Shown in pieces: positions 25,650 through 34,863 of a stretch of 64,000 nt of DNA. A program made the translations under genes and the position numbers. The stretch comes from JAPLUA01 sp964625855. Its GTDB lineage: Bacteria; Verrucomicrobiota; Verrucomicrobiia; Limisphaerales; UBA8199. How positions within the stretch are numbered: the first letter of the stretch is position 1; every line of letters starts with the position of its first letter. The notes beneath the pieces were generated by a model. It was not told where the DNA came from. It made no database searches and worked only from the letters and a program-made list of their open reading frames with translations. The DNA is taken from assembly GCA_964625855.1 (NCBI GenBank), contig CAZVFC010000005.1, forward strand, positions 199,258 through 263,257, read 5' to 3'.

Positions 25650-26792
25650 TCAGGCGACATGACGGTACAAGAGGGCTCCCAGGCAACGCGACCAGCTTAA
25701 GGGCAACGCCGCAAACACGCGGTTGTGCCATCCAAAAGCCTTATCGCGATCCCGCACGAATGCGCTCTTCCGCAGGTCATATTTGAAGTAATTGATCGAG
25801 TGCTCACGCGCACCCCAGCCCAGCTTAAACCGGCGCAGACCCTCGTTGGCCAGGGAAGTGCGCCCCAAATGCAGGTTCCGAAAGCCTCTCGAAGCATAGT
25901 ACTTGATGCCTTCCCACATGACCAGGTCGTTGCCGCGGAGCTCGAGCATCGTCTCGTCAGAGGCGCCGAATTTGTAGATCGCCTGCGGCCCCGCGTGCAA
26001 GAAGACGTTGCCCGCGACGGCTCGCTGGCCAAGCCGGGCAAGGATAATAATGCCGGCGCCCTGAGCCAAAATGCACTTCTGCACATTCTGGAAGAACCGG
26101 AACGGCTGCGGCGGCAAGCCGTGTTTGCGACGCGTCCGGCACTGCAATGAATAGAATTGCCTCATTCCCTCAGCACTGGTCAGGATCTCGACGGTCAGTC
26201 CCTGCTTTTGTGCCTTTCGGACGGCGCGCCGTACCGGGGGCGCCAGTGTCGCGAACATTCTCTTTTCATCGTCCGCCAAGGTGATTTCGTGAACGTAGAA
26301 TTGCTGGGACGGCGGTGCTGACGGCAGGAACTGCTGTCCACCCCTTAATTCCAAGTATTTCCAACGCCGATCGAGTCCATACCCCACCGCTTGGTCAAAA
26401 AGCTCCTGGAAGCCGGGCGAATCACTCGCCAGGGGCTGGCAATAATCAGTAAACGGAAGTGAAACACCTCGGCGGCCCGTCAACCGGCTGTCAACCTCCA
26501 TTATCGGCAGGAGGGCGTGAACCTGTCCTTCGACAAGCGTGGCGAAGTAGGCCGGTGTGAACGCGTAGGTTTCTTTGAGCACCCTGGCCCAGGCCGTGCC
26601 CTGGAAGAAGGTCTCGTCTCTCCCCTGCGCGGCGAGCCGGGCGTCCCATTGCGCGTCCTCGATAGGGTCCAGCAGTTGAGCGGCGTCCCCCCGAACCGAA
26701 GCCGTGCTGTGATGGTCGTTAACCACGTCGTCCTCCGCGGCGCGCCGCACGCGGGGTGCGGCGATGAGTGAAGTCACGGCGCTAAAGCCCAT
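25650..26792 (-). CDS. FemAB-like/GNAT protein of the exopolysaccharide locus
   Basis: The 380-residue product shows the FemAB double-GNAT pattern: FFQGTAWARVLKETYAF near the start, ALLPIMEVDSRLTGRRGVSLPF, APPVRRAVRKAQKQGLTVEIL, QAIYKFGASDETMLELRGNDLVMWEGIKYY and FRNLHLGRTSLANEGLRRFKLGWG. The last is the conserved KxxWG-type end. Such proteins accompany Wzc, deacetylases and Wza in polymer loci and probably transfer an amino acid or acyl group. I chose the ATG at 26792 because AGGA lies just upstream; a longer in-frame start at 26840 exists. It is located 175 bases upstream of the Wzc-like gene. Confidence 0.82.
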   Translation of the reverse strand: MGFSAVTSLIAAPRVRRAAEDDVVNDHHSTASVRGDAAQLLDPIEDAQWDARLAAQGRDETFFQGTAWARVLKETYAFTPAYFATLVEGQVHALLPIMEVDSRLTGRRGVSLPFTDYCQPLASDSPGFQELFDQAVGYGLDRRWKYLELRGGQQFLPSAPPSQQFYVHEITLADDEKRMFATLAPPVRRAVRKAQKQGLTVEILTSAEGMRQFYSLQCRTRRKHGLPPQPFRFFQNVQKCILAQGAGIIILARLGQRAVAGNVFLHAGPQAIYKFGASDETMLELRGNDLVMWEGIKYYASRGFRNLHLGRTSLANEGLRRFKLGWGAREHSINYFKYDLRKSAFVRDRDKAFGWHNRVFAALPLSWSRCLGALLYRHVA

Positions 26793-27001
26793 CTTTTCCT
26801 GGACTTTGGCCGGGAACGGCCACGTTTTCGCCGCGTGCAAAGCTCCGCACTTGGTGTTTCGCAGCTAATCTGCGCCACTTTTCGCTTGGCCCCGGAATCA
26901 CTCGGGGACCAGTTTTCGTTTTTCACGACAGCCGACTTGCCGGCAAAGCCCACATCAGACCGCCGGCGGACGACTACGTATGACCGCCAAAGCAACGGAA
27001 C

Positions 27002-27649
27002 TCAGGATAAGGACACAACCGCCAGCTCCGGCAGCCATCTGGCCAGGGAGCAATGGTGGAGGGTCAGCAGGTTGCGATCCACCTCCATGGGCGTTGGACG
27101 CCCAAGGATCTCGAGCAGAACCTGCACTCTCCGCCGCGCCGGCCAGGACCGCAGCACGACCGCCTGCATCCCCATAAAAGCACCGCCCGCCAGGGTCACT
27201 CCGTCGCCGGGGGATGGATCCCTGTCCAAATCCAGGACTTCCTCGGCGCCAAAGCAGCTCCGCAAATCCTCGACGACATCCGCCGGCACCTGCGGCATTC
27301 GGCCGCCGAAACTCACCAGGCCGTTGATGCCGGACGTGTGCCGAATTGACTCAATGTGGTCTTCAATCGCGCAACGCACAAAGATATAGCCTGGAAATAC
27401 CGGCTCGGTGACGTTCTTGACTACGCCCCGGATGGTGGTTTGCTCCGAGCGCAATCTTGGGCTGAACACCTCGAGGCCGAGATGCCTGCGCAAATTGGCC
27501 GCCGCAATATGATCGTGTTTGGGCTTCGTGCGAGCGCAGTACCAAGCCAAAGCGGCCGGTTGAAAACCGGCAGCGCAATCAGACCCCGGCGCCTCGATCA
27601 ACGCCCGCCCTTCCCACATCTTAACCTGATCTTGCTGTGACCCGTTCAT
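27002..27649 (-). CDS. RfaH/UpxY-like specialised NusG antiterminator
   Basis: LAWYCARTKPKHDHIAAANL and GLEVFSPRLR are the NusG N-terminal start; EPVFPGYIFVRC and IRHTSGINGLVSFGGRMPQVP continue it. The C-terminal KOW region contains PSPGDGVTLAGGAFMGMQAVV. The N-terminal extension of about 30 residues is not conserved. Being encoded inside a large polysaccharide locus, it is most likely an operon-specific paralogue (RfaH, UpxY or LoaP type) that lets RNA polymerase read the long transcript. A 434-base gap lies upstream of it, a natural place for a recruitment element. The ATG at 27649 follows GGGTAAGTGAG, a weak ribosome-binding sequence. Confidence 0.88.
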   Translation of the reverse strand: MNGSQQDQVKMWEGRALIEAPGSDCAAGFQPAALAWYCARTKPKHDHIAAANLRRHLGLEVFSPRLRSEQTTIRGVVKNVTEPVFPGYIFVRCAIEDHIESIRHTSGINGLVSFGGRMPQVPADVVEDLRSCFGAEEVLDLDRDPSPGDGVTLAGGAFMGMQAVVLRSWPARRRVQVLLEILGRPTPMEVDRNLLTLHHCSLARWLPELAVVSLS

Positions 27650-28083
27650 CTCACTTACCCATTACTCCAGACATGACCAACATATTCCGTTCGAACCTGT
27701 TGCGGGTCAACGGAATACTCCGACGAAATTCACGGACATTCCGCCCCGTAAATCTACGGAATAACGGCCGTTTGGCACGCTCGGTCCGGGCCCAGGTGTG
27801 TGCTGCTGCCCCGTCAGGGAGGGGGTCGCGGCACCCAGGGCCGAGGCAATAGAATCCGTTCGGTTGGTTGCGGATGACATGCTTTGACAGTCAAGCAACA
27901 CCCATGCCATTCCCAGGGGGTTGGGCCGGGCATTCTCCCGCGCGGCAAAGCCGCGACCGAAGGGACAGAATCATGGCGGGGCAGAATCATGCGCCAAGCG
28001 GGGAGCCTGCCACCCGCGGCAGGCCTCGTCTCTTGCTGGAACAGGATTCGGTTGCGGCTGTGGTGCGCCGGGAAATACACCGG
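27650..28083. other. Long leader upstream of the NusG-like gene
   Basis: No gene is convincing here. The part next to the NusG-like gene (27655 to 27760) contains four ATTCCG or CGGAAT words that can pair with each other. It also has a minus-strand TTGACC at 27714 to 27719, a possible -35 box without a good -10. The distal part contains the 24-base dispersed repeat. A regulatory leader is plausible but unproven. Confidence 0.35.
27964..27987. repeat. 24-base dispersed repeat, copy 2
   Basis: GACAGAATCATGGCGGGG followed by CAGAAT, matching 25553 to 25576 with one difference. It is followed by CATGCG and preceded by a GC-rich CGCGGCAAAGCCGCG hairpin. Confidence 0.7.
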
Positions 28084-28866
28084 TCAGAACCAGGTGAAGC
28101 GTTCCCGTACGTAGATTACATCCGAGGGCTTGAGGTAGAACGGTTCGCCGCCAATCCCCTGCAAGGCCTTCTTCAGGTTCAGCGTATGAGCTTCTTCGCG
28201 CCCGTCCACACGCCGAATGACGGTTACCGACTTGAGATTGGCTTTCTGATGATCCACCCCGGCATCCAGCACCGCTTCGAGCGCAGTCAACGGGCGATCC
28301 GACAGCAATCTTCCCGGCCGCAAAACCGCCCCGGTCACGTAAACCAGAAAAGTGGACGACTCCAATGCCACCGTGACTTCTTTGGTGACGAGCTGCGGCG
28401 CGTACAGTTTGACCAGTTCCTTTTCCAATTGGGCCAGCGTCAGACCGGCAGCATGGAACTCACCTACCAGCGCTAGTGAAACCTTGCCGTCCCGCCGAAT
28501 CTGCTGAACCGTGTTCAGGCTCGGCGAGCCCGGGAAAGATATGCGCACCACATCTCCCTCGCGCAGGACCAGCGGTTCCGCCGCGGGACCAGCGGGCCGG
28601 TTGGTAACTGTTCCCGCTGGGGCTACCAGCGCAAACGGATCGCCGAAGTTGGCCGACTGGGGCTTCGTTTGGCACCCGCTCAAGCCGATCAAGACTCCGG
28701 CGGCGATGGCCGTTGCGCCGGCGAACCGGGCCGTCCGGAAGAACCACCCCTTAACCGCTGCGACTCTCCCGGGACTCGCGCCTCCACACCAGGCCTGGGA
28801 GGGTGCCGCACACAAAAACCCATTCAGCCGCGCCATGTGGTCCTTGATTCTCAAAGCGAGTTTCAT
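28084..28866 (-). CDS. Polysaccharide export outer-membrane lipoprotein (Wza-like)
   Basis: The N-terminus has a hydrophobic stretch ending LIGLSGC, a lipobox. The mature part holds PLVLREGDVVRISFPGSPSL (Poly_export start), QIRRDGKVSLALVGEFHAAG (the DGxIxLPxxGxVxxxG-like core), then an SLBB-like segment FLVYVTGAVLRPGRLLSDRPLTALEAV and YLKPSDVIYVRERF. It forms the outer-membrane export channel with the Wzc-like protein. The ATG at 28866 is used; a longer frame to 28944 exists and a shorter start at 28833 fits if transcription begins at the nearby predicted promoter. It is the first gene of the minus-strand locus. Confidence 0.9.
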   Translation of the reverse strand: MKLALRIKDHMARLNGFLCAAPSQAWCGGASPGRVAAVKGWFFRTARFAGATAIAAGVLIGLSGCQTKPQSANFGDPFALVAPAGTVTNRPAGPAAEPLVLREGDVVRISFPGSPSLNTVQQIRRDGKVSLALVGEFHAAGLTLAQLEKELVKLYAPQLVTKEVTVALESSTFLVYVTGAVLRPGRLLSDRPLTALEAVLDAGVDHQKANLKSVTVIRRVDGREEAHTLNLKKALQGIGGEPFYLKPSDVIYVRERFTWF

Positions 28867-28875
28867 AATGTCGTC

Positions 28876-28904
28876 ATTCTGGCGAATTTGTTCTGAGCGG
28901 TCAA
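28876..28904 (-). promoter_or_regulatory. Candidate sigma-70 promoter for the exopolysaccharide locus
   Basis: On the minus strand TTGACC (28899 to 28904) is separated by 17 bases from CAGAAT (28876 to 28881), giving 5 of 6 and 4 of 6 consensus matches. A start site about six bases further on would lie almost at the ATG at 28866. That would make the transcript nearly leaderless or favour the internal start at 28833. Confidence 0.4.
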
Positions 28905-28998
28905 CGCTTTTTTTCCGGCGCGGGCGGTCCTGCCCGGGGCGCATTAGGCTCTTGATCCGGCCTGATTGCGGCAGGGGCGGACGGCTCGGCGAGCCCGC

Positions 28999-29898
28999 TC
29001 AGAGCGACTCCTTTAGCAGAGCGATGAACGCGTTGACTGCGGGCGACAGGCTTTTGTCCCTTTTGTGGACAACCGCCAGCGGCCGGGAAAAATCGGCGCC
29101 TTCAAGCCGGACGGCTGCGAGGGTCTGATCGGCCACCTCCTGCGCTACTGTTTCCTCGGGGACGATCGCAATGCCCGAATCAATCTCGACCGCCCGTTTC
29201 AGCGTCTCGATATTGTCGAGCGTTGTGACCTGGTTGACTCTCACGCGGAGGCGCTTGAAGATGTTGTCCACGGCTTTGCGGGTGGGGAGTGACTGGTCAA
29301 AGTGAATGAACTTCTGCCCATTCAAAGCGCTAACCTTGACCGATTTGCGCCTGGCCAGCGGATGCTGCGGGTGGCAGATCAGGACCAGCCTGTCCTTGCC
29401 CAACAGGATGGTTTCCAGCCGGGGATCGCGGACGGGGAACGCGACCAAACCGAGGTCCACCGTGTTGCCCAGGACGCTTTCGTAAACCTGATTCGCCCGG
29501 CGATACTCGACGTGCACGTTCACCGCCGGGTATCGTTTAAGAAATTCCTTCACGCACGGCGGCAGCAGGTGCAGGCCGATCGTGTACACTGTGGCCACGC
29601 GGATGTTGCCGGAGACGACGTCCTCGATCTCGTGCATCCGGTTTTGCAGGGCATCGTGCGTCTGCAGGATCTGCTTGCCGTATTCGTAAACCACCTCTCC
29701 CTCCTGGGTGAGGCGGAAGTTCTTCTTGCTCCGTTCGATCAGGAGGGCATGGAAGCGCCGCTCCAGCGCGGTGATGGTCTGGCTGACGGCGGACTGGGTG
29801 ACGCTGTTGATCTGGGCTGCCTTGGTAAAACTCTTCGTTTCGGCCAGGTCACAGAACATCTTGAGGCTCTCGATTTGCACAGCCGGATTGGACAGCAT
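28999..29898 (-). CDS. LysR-family transcriptional regulator
   Basis: The 299-residue protein starts with an HTH_1 domain: LKMFCDLAETKSFTKAAQIN, then TQSAVSQTITALERRFHALL, then RLTQEGEVVYEYGKQIL. The effector-binding LysR substrate domain follows (VVSGNIRVATVYTIGLHLLP, SGIAIVPEETV). Length and order are normal. It lies 130 bases upstream of the Wza-like gene on the same strand and might control the locus, but its target cannot be read from sequence. In CysB/CbbR-like proteins the ligand is a small metabolite. Confidence 0.93.
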   Translation of the reverse strand: MLSNPAVQIESLKMFCDLAETKSFTKAAQINSVTQSAVSQTITALERRFHALLIERSKKNFRLTQEGEVVYEYGKQILQTHDALQNRMHEIEDVVSGNIRVATVYTIGLHLLPPCVKEFLKRYPAVNVHVEYRRANQVYESVLGNTVDLGLVAFPVRDPRLETILLGKDRLVLICHPQHPLARRKSVKVSALNGQKFIHFDQSLPTRKAVDNIFKRLRVRVNQVTTLDNIETLKRAVEIDSGIAIVPEETVAQEVADQTLAAVRLEGADFSRPLAVVHKRDKSLSPAVNAFIALLKESL

Positions 29899-30012
29899 AC
29901 AGTGCCGACCGTCAACACCGCTGATTACCGTTGTTTATAATAAGATTCCTCCCCTCAGCCTCTCAGGCGGAGTTGGTTTGCGCTCAGCCGCAGGCCTATC
30001 CGGACTGCCGGT

Positions 30013-30981
30013 TTATCCCGCCACGGCTGCGGTGGCATCAGGCGGGGTGACGCGGACCGCGCCGTTGCGGCCGAGCCGCATGACAAACGGTTTCCCGCTG
30101 TCCTGCTGCATCCGGCGTGTTCGGAGCCGGAACTCGCTGGGGGTGAAGCCAGTGATCTCCCGGAAGCGGCGGTTAAAGTTGGCCATATTGTTGTAACCGC
30201 TCCGGAAGGCCGCCTCGGTAATGGTTTCCTGTCCGCCGGACAGCCGGGCGCAGACCATGGCGATGCGCAGCTCATTTAGATGCCGGTGGAACACACGCCC
30301 AGCATACTTCTTGAACCAGCGGCTGAACGCGGCTGGGGACATTCCGAGCTGCGCGGCGGCTTGCTCCTGGGTGATGGGCTCCGCCGCATGCCGCTGGATC
30401 CACTCCAGAATTCGGTCAACGCGCGGGTCCCTTTCAATGGCGGCTTCCTTCCCGGGCAATGTATTCAGCGGGTAGTGCGGCGTCCAGGTCAGGCGCTCGC
30501 AAATGGCCAGGAACCTGACCAGGGACCCGAGGTCGTGGGCCGGCTGGGCAGCCAGATCCTCAATGGCGCGGCCGGTCTCGCAGGCTTCCGGTCCTGTGAA
30601 GCGCAGGCCACGTGCGGCCGCCGCCAGCAGCCGGCGCAGCTTCTGGACTTCCGGCAGTTGCCAATACGGGGCGCCCCACTGCTTGGGGAGGAAGTGGATG
30701 ACGGTGGAGACGGCCTCAGCGTCAGCCGCAGCCCACATGTGTGGCAGGTTGGCCCCGATCAGGACCAGGTCGCCCGGCTCGAAACGTTCGAATGATCTGC
30801 CCACGTACCGCAAGCCGTGCCCCCGCCAGGTCCAGACGAGTTGAATTTCCGGGTGGTAATGCCAGATGAAGTGCCCAGGGGGACGCCGGCGCAAGCCAGT
30901 GCTAAATGCATGCGTCTTGGTCTCAGCCAGAGTCAGTAAGCTGGGATGGTCGCTAATTGGAGCCCGGCGGACGCTTTGCAT
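30013..30981 (-). CDS. AraC-family transcriptional regulator
   Basis: The N-terminal half is a cupin-like sensor (HFIWHYHPEIQLVWTWRGHG, FEPGDLVLIGANLPHMW). The C-terminal half has two helix-turn-helix units: EPITQEQAAAQLGMSPAAFSRWFKK and QETITEAAFRSGYNNMANFNRRFRE, ending TGFTPSEFR. Such regulators in this group often respond to sugars. It is transcribed divergently from the large beta-strand repeat protein, sharing a 167-base gap, so it could regulate that gene. No operator repeat was identified. Confidence 0.93.
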   Translation of the reverse strand: MQSVRRAPISDHPSLLTLAETKTHAFSTGLRRRPPGHFIWHYHPEIQLVWTWRGHGLRYVGRSFERFEPGDLVLIGANLPHMWAAADAEAVSTVIHFLPKQWGAPYWQLPEVQKLRRLLAAAARGLRFTGPEACETGRAIEDLAAQPAHDLGSLVRFLAICERLTWTPHYPLNTLPGKEAAIERDPRVDRILEWIQRHAAEPITQEQAAAQLGMSPAAFSRWFKKYAGRVFHRHLNELRIAMVCARLSGGQETITEAAFRSGYNNMANFNRRFREITGFTPSEFRLRTRRMQQDSGKPFVMRLGRNGAVRVTPPDATAAVAG

Positions 30982-31148
30982 ATTCTACATCTGAGACTGC
31001 CAACGCTAAGGAGGTTAACTGAGTATGTGACTTTCTGCAAGGCAACAGATGCGCGCGGCATCGCTTTTCGCATAAGCTCTGTGATATGTGTGGGCGGCGC
31101 AGGCCGTTCAATTGACTGAACCAGAGATCGTTAGTAAGAAAAAGCATC

Positions 31149-34100
31149 ATGCAACCCAACACCACCACCACATCCAAGCTCCTCACCCTTGCCGCGCTCA
31201 TCTGCCTGGCGGCCAGCTTCGCTAACGCCACTACCACTAACACTTGGAGCGGCGGAGGTGGCGGCGACCAGGCTTGGTCCACCCCCGCGAACTGGTCCGG
31301 CGGCGCGCTCAGCGGCGAGGACTTCATACAGTTCGGCAACACCGCCGTTACGGGCACCATTGGATCCAGTGGGACCCCGAACAACATCGTCGAGTCCAGC
31401 CAGACCATCCAGGGCCTGTTCTACCAGAACACCAACACGACCGAGGGTTTCGGTCACACCACGCAGATCAGCCCAGGCGCGAGCCTGGTTATTACTGGCA
31501 GCGTGCAGCCGGTGGTCTGGATTGGCACCGGCGCTGACGACGGAAAAGACGCCGTCAACTATACGACGATCCTGGGCGGCGGCTCCCTGTCCATCTCCAA
31601 CCCCGACGGCGACTTCATCGTGCGCCAAACCTCCGCCACCGCCGGCGCGCATCGCGCCACCTTGGACATGTCCGGCCTGAATACATTCACCACCTCGGTC
31701 CGTCGCGTCTCGATCGGAGACACCACTGGCACCGCTTGGAACAGCCGGCCGATGGCCACTGTGATGCTTGCGAAGACCAACTTCATCGCCTGTTTCCGAG
31801 GGACGACGGCCCAGGATCTGATTGTTGGCCAGGGCCAGGCCCAAGCTGGTGGAGGCACACTGTACCTGGGCCAGACCAACGCAATCTTCACTGACGCTGG
31901 CCTCACGGTAGGCAGACAGAAATGTACCGCCTGGCTCGGCTTTAATACCAACGTTGTCATGGACAATCCCTTCGCCCTGTTTCGCGATAACGCCGGCACC
32001 GGTCGCCAGAGCCAATGGCAGATCGGGGATCATGCTACTGGCGGCACCTCAACTGGCAATCGGGGCACAGCAGATTTCTCTTATGGTACCGTGGATGCCC
32101 TGGTGGATGTCATGTATGTTGGCCGCGGTCAAACCGGCGCGGGGGCCGCGGGCAGAGGTACCCTCAGCTTCACGAATGGCACGATTGATGTAAACACTTT
32201 GAACGTCGGCTACCAAAGGTTTGACGGGAGCGCCGGCCAGGGAACCGTCAACGTTGATGGGGGTGCCCATTTGACGGTCAATGGCAACCTCCTCCTGGGC
32301 TACACCCTTGGCCCCACGGCCCCCTCTACCGGCGTGCTTAACATCGGCCAGAATGTCCCGGGCGGCTCGGTTTGGGTCAAGGGCAACGTGGTTGAAGGTG
32401 GGGGCACTGGCGATTACATCTGGTTGACCGGCGGGAATCTGAAAGTCGGCGGCACCCTCGGCCAGGCCGATAACCCCTTGCAGAACATGGCCATCAACAA
32501 CGCCAGCATCACGTTCGATCTCGGCGGAGCGGCCAACCCAACCGCCCCCCTTTGGCGTGTGATCAATTTCAACGTCACTGGCACGGTCACGAATAATATC
32601 GAGGGTACTGGGCTCACCCTGGGGCAGTTTCCATTGATCAACTACACCTACGGCGTCATCTTCGGGGACGGCTTCCCCGCGCTGCAGTTGGGCAGCCTGC
32701 CCGCGCGCCTGAGCGGCTACCTCTCGAACAATACCGACAACTTGACGGTGGATATCGTCATCACCAACGACTCCTCGCCAAAATGGAGCGGGAATGTCAC
32801 CGGAGGCAATTGGGACATTAACACCACCGCCAATTGGGTGTCCATCAGCGGCGGTACGCCGACCACCTACTTGGAACCGGAGGTCCCCGGCGACAAGGTG
32901 CTTTTCGATGACACCGCGACCGGCACCACCACGGTGAACCTTGCCACCACGCTCTCCCCCTTGAGCCTCACCGTCAACAACTCCTCGAAGAACTACACCT
33001 TCACCGGGAGCGGCGGCCTCAGCGGCCCGGCCACGTTGAACAAGAACGGCAGCGGCACACTGACGATTATGAACACCGGCACAAACGACTTTGCCGGCGG
33101 CGTCGCCATCAACGGCGGCAAGGTGCTGCTGTCGGGCAGTCCAGATCGTCTGCCCACCAACGCGGTGGTGACACTGGCAGACGCGGCGGACGCCACCCTG
33201 GATTTAAATGGCCAGGACCAGGCGATTGGGCGCCTCTCGGGAGGCGGGGCCAGCGGCGGCAACGTCTCATTGGGAGCCGGGACCTTGACCCTGCAGGCGG
33301 GCGATGGGGTTTACCACGGAGTTATTGACGGCAACGGCGGAGTCGTCAAGAGCGGCTCCGGGAGCCAAACCTTCACGGCCGCGAACACCTATGGCGGCGG
33401 CACCCTGGTCAGCGGCGGCACCCTGGTTGTGGCCAACCTGAGCGACAGCGGGGTCGGTCCCGGGAGCGTGGTGGTGCAAACCAACGCGTCCCTTTACATC
33501 GGCGATGGTGGCGCGAACGGCAGCATCGCGGCAACCACGATTACCAACAGCGGCGTGGTGGCGTTGAATCGCAGCGACGATCTGACGTGGGGGAAACTCA
33601 TCACCGGCCCCGGCGGCTTCACCAAGTACAACGTCAACACGGTTACGATCTCGACGCCCAACACCTACTCGGGCTTGACGACCATCGCGGGTGGGGCCCT
33701 CCGCATCACCGATCCCGGCGCCCTCGGGACCGGGACGATCTCCATCGCCAATCCGGCCAGCGCGCGACTTGAACTGCCGGGCGGCCTCACGGTAACCCAA
33801 CCGATCACCATAGCGATGAAAGCGGCTTCGTCGGATTTGGCGCCGGGGATTCTGCACCTGGATGGCACCAACACCCTGGCCGCTCCCATAACCGGGACTG
33901 CCGGGGGCACCTATTGGACGTTTGAGACCAGTGCGGGCACACTGGTGGTGACGGGTTCCTTCACTGCGGCTGCCACCGGGGGTCAGAATGTCCTTCGAGT
34001 GCTGGGCGCCGGCGACTGCGATTGGCAGGGCGACATCATTACTCCCGCGGGCTACGGCGGGACCACGTGGCTGTTAATGGGCGGCACCGGCACTTGGACG

Positions 34101-34811
34101 CTCTCAGGCAACAACAATATAACCGGCAAAGTGAACATCAATAGCGGCCAGTTCGTCGTCAACGGCACCCTGTTGGGCAGCACCAACATCTCCGTGAACG
34201 TGGGCACGCTGAGCGGCTCGGGGCTCATCAATGGGCCGGTCTATGTGGGAGACACCCTGTCCCCGGCTGGAGCCGCGATCGGCACACTGACAATCAACAA
34301 TTCGCTGACATTGAGCAACAGTGCCGTGGCGATCATGGCTGTGTCCCATTCGTCGTATGACCGAGTTGCCGGCTTGAGCAGCGTGACCCTGGGCGGCACC
34401 CTCCGAGTTAGTGTGACCGGCACGCTGGTGGGCGGCGAGGCGTTCAGGCTATTCGAGGGCACCTCGTACACTGGCGACTTTGCCACCTATGATCTGCCCG
34501 TGCTGGGCAGTCCGCTTTCCTGGGATACCAGCTCGGTGCCGGTGGATGGCACGCTGCGGGTGGCGGGCTCGATCGCACCGCAGATCACGACCGCAGCCAT
34601 CCTGCCCGACAACAATTTCCAGTTGAGCGGCACCGGCCCGGCGGGTTGGCCTTACTGGGTGCTGGCCACAACGAATGTCGCCGAGCCTCTGAGCAATTGG
34701 ATGCCGGTGGTCACCAATACCTTCACCGGGGGCGTGTTCACCTGGACGGACCTGGAGGCGACCAATCACGCGCGCCGGTTTTACCAGGTGGTCACCACCC
34801 CCATGCCATAA
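31149..34811 (+). CDS. Large secreted autotransporter-associated beta-strand repeat protein
   Basis: A signal peptide (LLTLAALICLAASFANA) is followed by about 1190 residues rich in Gly, Thr, Asn and Ser. Repeats typical of the PATR/autotransporter-associated class recur, for example SSKNYTFTGSGGLSGPATLNK, SGTLTIMNTGTNDFAGGVAI and SQTFTAANTYGGGTLVSGGT. Segments start with W-x-G or S-P-K-W-S-G-N blocks around residues 37 and 545, suggesting two large modules. No C-terminal beta-barrel is present; the end (residues about 1165 to 1220: GPAGWPYWVLATTNVAEPLSNW to FYQVVTTPMP) is a small domain common at the C-termini of secreted Verrucomicrobiota proteins. The function is presumably surface adhesion or polymer binding, which is inferred. 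Confidence 0.85.
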   Translation: MQPNTTTTSKLLTLAALICLAASFANATTTNTWSGGGGGDQAWSTPANWSGGALSGEDFIQFGNTAVTGTIGSSGTPNNIVESSQTIQGLFYQNTNTTEGFGHTTQISPGASLVITGSVQPVVWIGTGADDGKDAVNYTTILGGGSLSISNPDGDFIVRQTSATAGAHRATLDMSGLNTFTTSVRRVSIGDTTGTAWNSRPMATVMLAKTNFIACFRGTTAQDLIVGQGQAQAGGGTLYLGQTNAIFTDAGLTVGRQKCTAWLGFNTNVVMDNPFALFRDNAGTGRQSQWQIGDHATGGTSTGNRGTADFSYGTVDALVDVMYVGRGQTGAGAAGRGTLSFTNGTIDVNTLNVGYQRFDGSAGQGTVNVDGGAHLTVNGNLLLGYTLGPTAPSTGVLNIGQNVPGGSVWVKGNVVEGGGTGDYIWLTGGNLKVGGTLGQADNPLQNMAINNASITFDLGGAANPTAPLWRVINFNVTGTVTNNIEGTGLTLGQFPLINYTYGVIFGDGFPALQLGSLPARLSGYLSNNTDNLTVDIVITNDSSPKWSGNVTGGNWDINTTANWVSISGGTPTTYLEPEVPGDKVLFDDTATGTTTVNLATTLSPLSLTVNNSSKNYTFTGSGGLSGPATLNKNGSGTLTIMNTGTNDFAGGVAINGGKVLLSGSPDRLPTNAVVTLADAADATLDLNGQDQAIGRLSGGGASGGNVSLGAGTLTLQAGDGVYHGVIDGNGGVVKSGSGSQTFTAANTYGGGTLVSGGTLVVANLSDSGVGPGSVVVQTNASLYIGDGGANGSIAATTITNSGVVALNRSDDLTWGKLITGPGGFTKYNVNTVTISTPNTYSGLTTIAGGALRITDPGALGTGTISIANPASARLELPGGLTVTQPITIAMKAASSDLAPGILHLDGTNTLAAPITGTAGGTYWTFETSAGTLVVTGSFTAAATGGQNVLRVLGAGDCDWQGDIITPAGYGGTTWLLMGGTGTWTLSGNNNITGKVNINSGQFVVNGTLLGSTNISVNVGTLSGSGLINGPVYVGDTLSPAGAAIGTLTINNSLTLSNSAVAIMAVSHSSYDRVAGLSSVTLGGTLRVSVTGTLVGGEAFRLFEGTSYTGDFATYDLPVLGSPLSWDTSSVPVDGTLRVAGSIAPQITTAAILPDNNFQLSGTGPAGWPYWVLATTNVAEPLSNWMPVVTNTFTGGVFTWTDLEATNHARRFYQVVTTPMP

Positions 34812-34863
34812 TGTGGATTTCCCGGTGGCCTTCCAAGCATCCGCTAGCACCGAGTCTCGATTT

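Noticed and set aside
27868..28476. Plus-strand frame opposite the Wza-like gene and its downstream leader
   Set aside because: It overlaps the antisense of a clear export lipoprotein and has no recognisable features.
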